Shown piece after piece: positions 23,823 to 32,699 of a stretch of DNA of 64,000 bases. This DNA is from Saxidomus purpurata (lineage: Eukaryota > Mollusca > Bivalvia > Venerida > Veneridae). Made by a program: the position numbers and the translations under genes. The stretch lies in the NCBI GenBank assembly GCA_022818135.1, contig JAFMSR010000009.1, forward strand, positions 15,448,693 to 15,512,692, given 5' to 3'. Position 1 is the stretch's first letter, and every line of letters begins with the position of its first letter. The notes beneath the pieces are model-generated. The model was not told the origin of the DNA. It saw only the letters and a program-made list of their open reading frames with translations, and ran no database searches.

Positions 23823-26800
23823 GTATACCTTTGTTCAGATTTTGTCTTTATGTGACCATGATTTATTTTTCAAGAATATAAGAATTATAACATAGTCTAT
23901 TACAGGAATCTTAGAATTATCGTTCCTGTTGGAATAATTTAAGTACTGCATTCTCTAATATATTAAAATTATTGTACTATTCATAACTAAAGTGTCTCGC
24001 CTAAAATAGTTAAATTATTGTACTTTCTAGGAATATGAGTATTTTAGAATAGTTTTGTACTGAGCCTCCCTTAGATAATTAGAACTAGATAATTATTTTT
24101 AATTCTCTAAAATATTCAAGGTTTTGTACTCTCGAGGATGATCAACATTGTAGAATAGTGAACTATTTTGTCCTACTCTGAGAATAGTAAAATTATTGAA
24201 TTATGCATGATTATGTAAGAGCTTTTTTGTATAAATGTCTATGAAGTGTAAACGATTTCTAAGGTTTGTTATACGATGGACAAAAAACAAGAAAATAAAT
24301 AATTATTAACGCATTCTTTAATTTCCATAGAATGTCTGGAACTCACAGTAAAACTAGGCGAGCCAGCTGAGTTTAACCTTCCAGGGATCAAGACTTGCGG
24401 ACAATACACGCTGTTGAATCCCTCTTTACGACCAGTTCTCATCGTAGAAGGGAGAAACACAACAAATCTAATAGGACCATACGACAAACGGTAAGGTCAA
24501 GAAAAAAATAGAGGTCACGTACAGTTTAATGTTGTTGTACGAAACGATAATTGTAGCATGCAGCATTGTATATACAGAATATATTTTTTCTATAAATATT
24601 TTTTTTTCATATAAATTATTTAACTATGCCAATAGCGAAGTCGGACTAATTAGAAACTGCAGAAAAGCTAACGTAGATCGATTACTATTTTTCGTGGCCA
24701 GTTTCAATACTTAATCAGTTACGTGCAAGCGGAAAATCGGTACAATACCAACTGCCAAAATTCTCACGAATTATGAAGGAGTCAGGTCGGTAGTGGGTCT
24801 CGAACCCATGCCCAATAATAAGTAAAATGTCTATTGATTTCAAGTCATGGACCTTAACCACTCGATTCGGGATGTGAGTCGCCTGCATTTTGAGCCCACC
24901 AACCCCACACCGGTCGGATTTAGTAAAAGCATTTTCTTAAAAGTCTTAATGTGTAACTCGGTCCGTTTACTATGTATGTCCTGCCTATAAATACAAAAGT
25001 AGATATAATAAAATTTAGATGTTTCAAGTTTCTAAATATCATACCGCTCTTTTCATCAACGACACAACCCTTGGAAATCCAACAAAATGCGCGAAATTAA
25101 TGACCAGCGACCATTAACGGTTTCACATTTTTAACGTGATGTGATGAAAGTACATTGATTATTTTTATTTCGTTAGTTAACGTTTCTATCATTCCGTTGT
25201 TTCTCATCAAATATTTAATTTCCTACAATTAGTTAATAAGTTTTTTATATTTTATAATGAATACGAATCAATATTCCGCGGATAGTTTACAATGAGTTTA
25301 TGTACCCAGTTCTCCATGGTTTAATACTGTAATTGTTCCTTTCTCAATTGTAGTGCTTCCGTGATAGAAACAGATCACGGTTTTAAACTAACTTTGCCGG
25401 GGGCTACAGCGACGGACGCGGGAGAGTACAAAGTTGCTTCGTCCTCTGTCGGTCTAGCTCCGCCCTGTGTTGGTGAAACATTCTATTTGAATGTGATAGG
25501 TAAGTCCTATATGCGAACCAAAAAATGGCAACCTCATGGGAAAAATGCCATGCAATAATGTTCAATAATACTTTTATTACTTTAAAGGGAGACAACTAAA
25601 ATTTATCTAGTTCTTTTCTAGTATTGAGTTGTCCATCCTGGTGAAAATCATCTTGTTTTTAAATTTAAAGTCTATAATTTCAGGCTACTACATGGTCTAA
25701 AAGTGTATGCTATGGTATTTAATGTGTTACATTTTATAAAATCTTATTGTGAATCATATATAGCTAAAGCCAGGCACTACCTTAACTACTAGTTAAATAC
25801 TCAATAGAGCAAATAACTATGGTCTCATGAAGGTCTAAAGCAAGTATCATATAGTTTTGACTATTATACTTGAATAGTTTTGAAAATGCGCTTTTATATT
25901 TAACGACATAGATTGTTAAATATGTAAATCGTCTCTTTTGTTCCGGTAACCCTTTACACAAATTCAGTATTAGTTACAAATATGAGTATAACTCCAAGTG
26001 TTTACTTTATAGAAACTACGGAGGCGTATTTGGAACCCTGGGGTGAATGGTCGTTTTGTATCAGTCAGTGTAGCACCCACAGAAGAAGGTCAAGAACACG
26101 GCAGTGTAGTCTTAACGGAGGTTGCATTGGGATGGGCCCTACCTACCAAACAGAGACCTGTGATAAAGCGAAACATTGTCCAAGTAATATTTTCAGTATC
26201 CAATTAAATCTTATGTAAAGAAGTATACGCAATAGCACCGGTTATACATAATTGTATGAATAGGACATTTAAACATCATTTTTTGTCGTTACTTGTGCTT
26301 GTGCATGGCTGAGCTGGAAAGTTTACAATAATTTTTTGAACTATCACTTCATAACCTGGTTGTTATTACACGTAATAGTAAATTGAGCTACCAAATGTGT
26401 TACATTGTTTCGGCCGTAAAGCCTTATGGTGATTTTGTATTACATTTTTACCTAGCAATTACTTGAATTTCAGTCATTTGTAATAATTTCATTTATAACA
26501 TTTTCAGAATGGTCTAGTTGGGGCAACTGGGGAGATTGCAGCGCTAAATGTGGGAAAGGATTCAAGATAAGAAAGAGGGTGTGTCTTAGTGGAAACTCCT
26601 CCCTTGTCCGGAGCTCTGAGTGCCGTGGCGTATCAACCCAGTCCCATATGTGTCTCACAGTCTGTGAAGGTGCGGTATTTGAATTTAAACTTCCCCGAGG
26701 CATGCAACTTGTTCATTTTCAATTATTAAACTGTACCGTAAAGCTGCTTTTTTGTTCACTCATGATAATTGTAGAAAGACATTTGTTTGTATTTCGATTA

Positions 26801-29800
26801 CTTTGCCTTTTTTGTTGATTGAATTTCTGCAGACATGTATAAAGTTGGTTTGTAATTCCCCGGTACTATTGTGTGTCTTGTTTCAAATTAAAATTATATA
26901 GCAATAGAAATGCTACAGGGCAAACAAATCACTCTTTTTTTAATCGATGTTATGTACATGGAGCACTCAGAGATTAATATGTAACATCCTTTTTGTCCTA
27001 TTATAATTTTATTTTTTAATAGAGTACAATATCAAAATGATATATGACATGATATAAATATAGAACGGTCAAAAGGGATATTAAGAATGTTATAAGTTGT
27101 CTACATGATGTTAAGATGTAACAAAAATGTCCTAATATAAGTTCAAAACAAAACATATAAGGTGTACATTAGCGCAGTGTTTGTAAACCATAACTCCAGC
27201 TCATATAATCTAAGTATTATCCCCTTAGTTTATATTATAAAAAATGTTAAGTATATCTTAAGACTAATAAGGATTCACCTGTTTGGTTTCATGACTATTG
27301 TTTTGCGCATGCGTTCCGGATATGCGAATTTACCTTTACGAAAACGTGAAATCCCGATCACGAAAACCATGACGAAAACTCGAAAGTACGATGACGAAAA
27401 CGCGAAAGAGACGAAAACGCGAAAACAATACAAAAGCAAAACACGATGAAAAATCGAAAGTAGATGACGAAAACTGAAATCACGAAACGCGAAGTACGAT
27501 GAAAAAAATTTTGCGTAAATATCAATGCTCAATATCTTTAATTCATTTAGAATCTACTTTCGATTAGATCGTTTGGAATAGTTTATGTACACAAAACGAT
27601 CACTTTCGCCGGTATGAAACATGTCTTGGTAGATATTGTAACATTCAAAGTGACTCATGAGGTATTAACTGATTTGTTTAACACTTTCAATCGATTTCAG
27701 CTCTTGATATCTTTAAATATTGCAGTTGTCGGCACGTGGACAGAGTGGTCCGAGTGGTCAAATTGTACACAGCAATGCGGAAGTGACGTCATGGTAGGTG
27801 GTACGAGAGCACGTTCCAGAACATGTTCCACTGATGGTCAGCGCCTAGTCACACAAAACTGCACAGGAAACCGCACTGAGGAAGAGGCTTGTGAAAAGAT
27901 ATGTACAAGTACGTAACTATTTGGAAATGATATCTGCTGATAGTGTAGTTTCATGTATAAGCTCACTCATGACGTCAGTCAGCAGTTGTGATAGGGAGAT
28001 AATGCGGTTCATATTACTTTTTATTTTTATTTTCTTAAGGTAGATTCTATATCTAGTAATTTCTCAAATGTCCAGCAAACAATTACACTCACTGAAATAA
28101 GAAATTTCCACAAAAAAATTGTGCATTGTGTATCAATTGTATCTTTAGGTGCTTATATTTATTTTAGTTACTTAAAAACTAGACTCTGCAGTAGTCTGTC
28201 GTCCGCAAAACAAATTTTCCCAACCCCAACCTATACATGTATATAAACCAATCAAGAGACACAGGTCATGATCAAACATAGTTAAAAATTTGTCTGCCTC
28301 CGTGGTAGAGAGGAAACAGATCGCTATAATCTCTCATTGATTGACGGTCATCGGTTTTAGCCCTGCTACCGACAATGTCCCTTTATGTGAAAAAGTAGGC
28401 AGTTTCTTACGAAAGATAGGGATCTAGCACTCTGACCAAAGATCGAACCAGGATCGTCTGGGTTTCAATTCGAATGCCGTAACCATTAGAACACTGAAAC
28501 CCGCAGACCACTGAAGTCCACGTTTAATACATGGTGTACAACTTATATGTAACTGTACATGTACTATTTTACTCCCCGTATAAATAAAACTAATTATTTT
28601 AAAATGTATTTTTACAGCATTGCCATCGTCAACACAAAACACCACCGAAGCAATATTTGTAGGAGTGTCGGAGGCGGCTACGAGGGAGAGTATCGACATA
28701 GTATCAGTGATTGCTGGTTCCGCGTGCGCTTTGCTGGTTCTGGTCATCCTTATAATTGTGATTGTGTTGAAGAAACGGGTACACAGGAGAAGAGAAAGTG
28801 TGCCTACACTCAGGCCAGGTACGTTCTTGGTGGTGTTTTTTTTTGGTGGGTGGGGGTGGGGGTGTTTTCGTTCTCTTGTTTAGCCTGCAAAATATAATAG
28901 CGTTTACCTGTCATAAATACTTAATAATGATTTGATGATAACGCCAACGTGCAAGGTCCTTGGTCAATATCACTTTTAACAGGTCGGAAAAACTATGTAT
29001 TAACCTAAACATTAGTCTATAATTGCATAGTATACGTTTCCCAATTTACTTATAAACGTTTCCAGTACTAGTATTTACTATTCTAAAATGACTTCAATAT
29101 TTAAACAAGTAAATATTTACAATCAATAATGCCTTATGAGGTTTACTGTCATTTTATTTGCCAACAATTAGCTTTTTTACAAGTTTACCTGATCTCGATG
29201 GACCATGAAAGTGTATGGTCATATTGAAGGGTAATATAATGTGAAGATCACACAATCAGCTTACGAGTCACGTGAGCAATTTATAAAACTGTTTTACGAA
29301 TTTATCCCGCAATCAAGGATAAAATTTATAAGATTATATAATTATAAAAACAAATGCAAACAAGTTTTCTATTTTGACTTGTAGCCGATTCAGCAAATAA
29401 CAGAAGGAAGAAAATATCCAAGGAACGCAAATCAGGCGCGCCGCAAAACAGCTCCGAAAATGAAAGTGGAAATGTTTACTCTGAGTTTAATTCAAATTCG
29501 TTCTGGCCTTCGTCCGAATTTGATTCAACGTACGACATAGATAATCCTGGATTTCCTAGACCTTCTTTGGTTAATGTTATGGAAACGATACAGGATGAAG
29601 AAGGCAACGGAGATGTATCAGATGGCTATGATAGTGAGTTTGATGACAGTCCTGAAGTAACAGGTACATCACTTGAAACTGGAACAGTTGAACAAAATGA
29701 TAATATTAAAATGCAAGACGAAGTCATCTATTATAACTTGACTGCGTTTAAATAAGACATGCAGTGTTCATATTATTGTAAAGTTTTAATCGAAAGGACT

Positions 29801-30667
29801 ATAGCTATCGCTTTTTGTCCTCCTTTTCAAATAAGACGCGAAACAGCAAACTTTGTTTATGTTATAGGTAGAACAACAATATGCGAACGAAAAGAGATAA
29901 TCTATGAAAAGGCAAGAGCATCATGTCAAAGGGCAATTGTGGACACGGAAAAGGTGAAAAATAGTGACAATCGGTCAACGCAGTCTGAAGATTATGTGGT
30001 TACAGAGAATGAGTGTTATGAACCGCCGGAGTTGTGGAGCAATGAAGACATCAGGAACAGCTTTGAGTTCGATAGTATGCCACCTTTAGATGGCGACAGT
30101 TATAAACGCAATGATATAAACAGAGTACGAGCGAATAATGAGACAGAAAGTATATATTACGAACCACCAGTTGAAGATGATTTTGATGACGCAAGTAAGC
30201 GCGCTGAAATGAAAAGACAAGAGAGTGAAATGACTGAAGAATCCGTCTATGAGAATTGCGAGGTCAACAGAGGGACAATAATTGAAAAGCAAAACCACTG
30301 TACGCAGGATGAAGACGTTGATGATTATTACGAAATTCCAGAAAACAGACATGCCAATTCTACAAGAATTAGCAACAGTGAGTTTACTAAATGTGAATGT
30401 AATGATAATGATGCGCGTGAAAGTGAAAACAAACTGCCAGGATTTACACAGGTAAAGATGAGAAATGGAAGCATAGTAACAATTGATGAGAGAATTGCAC
30501 ATCTTTCGAATGAAGACTTAGATAGTGATCACATTTATGTAAATGGACAAGTGATGAGTGATGTAAAGGATTATTATGTGACTCCAAAGTATGCATACGG
30601 AGTGGGCATGCAAGAAACTGATCAGGATAATGGACATATATATGACATTCCTAAATTTAGTAAATAA
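23750..30667 (+). CDS. Ig / three-TSP1 transmembrane receptor with tyrosine-motif tail (9 coding exons)
   Basis: Exons by GT-AG sites: 23750-23822, 24331-24490, 25354-25499, 26013-26183, 26508-26669, 27726-27908, 28618-28818, 29385-29663 and 29868-30667. All junctions are phase 1 and the total is 2175 nt, or 724 aa. Residues 1-24 are a signal peptide, where the start ATG follows an acceptor by 15 nt. Residues 25-126 are Ig-like (DAGEY at 99-103; Cys 26, 47 and 116; the usual strand-F Cys is absent). Three TSP1 repeats follow at about 127-183, 184-237 and 238-298, each with six Cys and WxxW tryptophans. A Thr/Ser stalk leads to a transmembrane helix (about 326-349) with a KKRVHRRR stop-transfer. 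The cytoplasmic tail (about 350-724) is acidic and tyrosine-rich, with YEPP, YYEPP, YEIP, YVTP, YDIP and two YxN sites (YENC, YVNG). It is probably a cell-surface adhesion or guidance-like receptor signalling through SH2 proteins. The domain order recalls UNC5, but one Ig, a third TSP1 and no ZU5/death domain rule out a simple UNC5 call. Ligand and function are unknown. Confidence 0.8.
23880..24225 (+). repeat. AT-rich degenerate minisatellite in receptor intron 1
   Basis: Phrases such as 'AAAATTATTGTACT', 'TTTTGTACTCTC' and 'TAGAATAGT' recur at irregular ~50-60 bp spacing. There is no coding potential. Unit boundaries are unclear. Confidence 0.4.
24331..24490 (+). CDS. Receptor exon 2: first half of Ig-like domain
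   Basis: The acceptor TAATTTCCATAG and donor ACGGTAAGG flank 160 nt. It encodes about residues 25-78 (CLELTVKLGEPAEFNLPG…) with an N-glycosylation site (NTT). Confidence 0.8.
24783..24885 (-). repeat. tRNA-Ser-derived pseudo-tRNA / SINE in receptor intron
   Basis: On the minus strand, CGAGTGGTTAAGG (A-box) is followed by an anticodon-arm-like GACTTGAAATC and, after a long variable region, by GGGTTCGAGACCC (B-box). This is the layout of tRNA-Ser(TGA). The acceptor stem does not pair, so it is a derived copy rather than a tRNA gene. Confidence 0.6.
25354..25499 (+). CDS. Receptor exon 3: second half of Ig-like domain
   Basis: The acceptor TCTCAATTGTAG and donor TAGGTAAGT flank 146 nt. It encodes residues 78-126 with LTLPGATATDAGEYKV, the DxGxY signature of Ig strand F. 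The Cys usually two residues after that Tyr is replaced by Val (DAGEYKV); Cys116 lies further on. Confidence 0.8.
26013..26183 (+). CDS. Receptor exon 4: TSP1 repeat 1
   Basis: 171 nt, phase 1 to 1. It contains WGEWSFCISQC, RSRTRQC and three more Cys (GGC, ETC, KHC). The donor is CAAGTAATA. Confidence 0.85.
26508..26669 (+). CDS. Receptor exon 5: TSP1 repeat 2
   Basis: 162 nt, phase 1 to 1. It contains WSSWGNWGDCSAKCGKG, RKRVC and three further Cys. The acceptor is CATTTTCAG and the donor AAGGTGCGG. Confidence 0.88.
27338..27500 (+). repeat. Purine-rich 'acgaaaac' imperfect repeat in receptor intron
   Basis: More than ten imperfect ACGAAAAC/CGCGAAA/CGAAAGTA words on one strand, giving chance open frames on both strands. 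It lies in the intron between TSP1 repeats 2 and 3. Confidence 0.6.
27726..27908 (+). CDS. Receptor exon 6: TSP1 repeat 3
   Basis: 183 nt, phase 1 to 1. It contains WTEWSEWSNCTQQCGSD, RARSRTC and three further Cys, with N-glycosylation sites NCT and NRT. The acceptor is AATATTGCAG and the donor CAAGTACGT. Confidence 0.88.
28303..28415 (-). repeat. Dispersed repeat A, copy 1 (receptor intron)
   Basis: The reverse complement contains CGTAAGAAACTGCC, TTCACATAAAGGGACA, GGTAGCAGGGC and CAATCAATGAGAGAT. The same ordered words occur at 49040-49150 and, in part, at 38395-38465. Confidence 0.65.
28618..28818 (+). CDS. Receptor exon 7: stalk, transmembrane helix, basic stop-transfer
   Basis: 201 nt, phase 1 to 1. 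A Ser/Thr-rich stalk leads into a 24-residue hydrophobic segment (…ALLVLVILIIVIVL) and then KKRVHRRR. The acceptor is TTTTTACAG and the donor CCAGGTACGT. Confidence 0.88.
29385..29755 (+). CDS. Receptor exon 8: cytoplasmic tail; unspliced form ends in an ITIM-like motif
   Basis: The acceptor GACTTGTAG precedes 29385. If the donor ACAGGTACAT at 29664 is not used, the frame runs on for 31 codons to TAA at 29753-29755. The result is a 488-aa receptor ending VIYYNLTAFK, where VIYYNL fits the ITIM consensus (I/V/L)xYxx(L/V), with Tyr481. If the donor is used, the exon ends at 29663. Other Tyr sites include VYSEF and STYDIDNPGF. Confidence 0.7.
29868..30667 (+). CDS. Receptor exon 9: long tyrosine-rich tail
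   Basis: The open frame is in the same reading frame as exon 8 and is clearly coding-like (acidic, ends IYDIPKFSK, stop at 30665-30667). I place the acceptor at GTTATAG|GTAGAAC because it restores phase 1 (Gly459). The residues encoded just before it (from 29759) look like random intronic translation. It supplies about 265 residues with at least five YxxP sites and two YxN sites. Confidence 0.72.
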
Positions 30668-30767
30668 ACCACGTGATATGGCCACTGCAAATTGAGGTCG
30701 AGTTGATGATATAGCATTACATAAATTTATATTACAGTTGTTGTTTTTAAATGTCTTTTATATTCTA

Positions 30768-30773
30768 AATAAA
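30768..30773 (+). promoter_or_regulatory. Polyadenylation signal of the receptor gene
   Basis: AATAAA about 100 nt after the stop codon, in a T-rich context with a downstream GT/T-rich stretch (TTGTCTGTTTTTTTAC). Confidence 0.6.
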
Positions 30774-30979
30774 CTTTGTAGCATTGTCTGTTTTTTTACT
30801 GTCTTGAACGAACGTCCATCTCAGACTTTTATGTTAATTGAGCAGGAATATGTAAGCGTATTAGTTTTGTCCCTTGGATGTAACCATATTGTTTAACACA
30901 GAAGACGGAAACACGTTTGGTTTAACTGATTGTTCGAAATATGCTGCGAGAAGATAATAAAAATTGGATACACTGATTT

Positions 30980-31740
30980 CCTTCAGTTAAGCTCAAAGTT
31001 CAGTATTACACAGTATACAGAGGCAAATAAAATATAGATTGAAATGTCCTTTACTTTAGCTCAAGATTCGGTATACTGAAGAAAAAATAGATAGATTTAA
31101 CTTTCTTTTACCTTAGTTCAAGATTCTGTTTACCGAAGTAAATAATGAATAAATTGAAATTTCCTTTGATTGAGCTAAAGATTCGGTGTACGGAAGGAAA
31201 TAATAGATATACATGTATTTAACTTTCTTTTACCGTAGTTCAAGATTCTGTTTACCGAGGTAAATGATAGATAAATTTAACTTTCCATTACACAAGTTTA
31301 AGATGCTATATACTGAGGTAAATACTAGATAAATGGAACTTTCCTTTACTTCAGCTCAAGAGTCGGTTTGAACTCAAGATTCAGTATATTGAGGTAAATA
31401 ATAGATACATTTTACTTTCCTTTCCGTTACTTAAGCTTTTTAATGATTCGATATACTGCAGTAAATAATAGATAAATTTAACTCTCTAAATACTGAGGTA
31501 AATCATTCATAAATTGAACTTTCTATATATTTTGGTAAATAATAGAAACATTTAACTTTCATTTACCTAAGCTCCAGATTCAGTATACTCAACAAAATAG
31601 TACAGTCAATGTAGATACTTTTAACTTACTTTTACATAAGCTCATGATTCGGTTAACTGAAGAACATATTACATGTATATGCATTAAACTTTCTTTAACA
31701 TAAGTTCAAGATTCGGTATACAGAAAGTGATTTTAATTTA
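30980..31740 (+). repeat. ~57-bp minisatellite 3' of the receptor gene
   Basis: Units read AGCTCAAGATTCGGTATACTG, then AGGTAAATAATAGATAAATT and TAACTTTCCTTTACTT. About 12 copies, diverged, start roughly 300 nt after the receptor stop codon. Confidence 0.75.
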
Positions 31741-32234
31741 GTGGTTATTGCTTGATCGTGAAAATTTTGGTTTTCTTCGACATACATTCCACATTCATTT
31801 ATGCGCAATTAATTTAGGTAGATGAGTACAAAGGCAAATCTGTAAAGTTCCATGAGATCGGGTATATCTGCAATAACTGTCTATATGAAACAATAATATA
31901 CATCAATTTGATGAATTAGAACCAATAGCATTACATTTAATATCAAAATTTGTGCTCAAGAATTTCGTTCAACTATTTTTCACATACTGTAAAAGGAAGG
32001 AAGAGCTGCAGGGAATTCGGCAACTTCTGCAGCAGTTACTTCTCTTTTGTAGTAAGGTACATAGCGCGTCTAGTTTGATGAAAGTTCTTGGCAGCAACCA
32101 CATATTTTTAATAGTGATATTGTTTTAGAGAAAAGGGACATCAAGAGAAAAAAGACTTCTCTCAATTTCAACAGACTTTTATAGGTTCTAGATAAGGATA
32201 AAACCATACTACGCTGGTGGCAAACGATTATGAT

Positions 32235-32640
32235 TGTGACCAGTGTAACCATGACGATTCTCCCTTTGAGACCACAGTGATCATGACGATTTTGCCTTTT
32301 TGACCAGTGTGACCATGACGAGTTTGCCTATCATGGCGATTCTGCCTACGCAACCAGTGTGATCATGGCGATTCTGCCTAAGCGACCAGTGAGATCATGA
32401 CGATTCTGCCTAATCGACCAGTGTGATCATGGCGATTCTTCCGAAGCAACCAGTGTGATCATAACGATTTTCCTTTTGTGACCAGTGTGATCATGATGAT
32501 TTTCCTTTTGTGACCAGCGTGATCGTGATGATTTTCCTTTTGTACCAGGGATCGTGATATTTTCCTTTTTACCACTACAATGATTTTCCTTTTGTGACCA
32601 GTGTGATCGTGACGAATTCTATCATGATCTCCACCCTTGT
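32235..32640 (+). repeat. ~32-bp minisatellite
   Basis: Units read GACCAGTGTGATCATGACGA and TTCTGCCTAAGC (later TTTTCCTTTTGT). About 12 copies. The minus-strand open frame at 32674-32459 (HDHTGHKRK repeats) is the array read in frame. Confidence 0.85.
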
Positions 32641-32699
32641 TCGCTTTTCGGTCGGTTTTATTTTCAGCGAACATTCCTTTTATTAACTAATGGCATTGT

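Noticed and set aside
29753..29758. Stop-codon readthrough joining the two same-frame tail segments
   Set aside because: A GT-AG intron with matching phase explains the layout without readthrough, and the residues encoded from 29759 to 29867 look like untranslated sequence.
30086..30502. 138-codon minus-strand open frame
   Set aside because: It is the antisense shadow of the receptor tail exon, whose sense strand has clear coding character.
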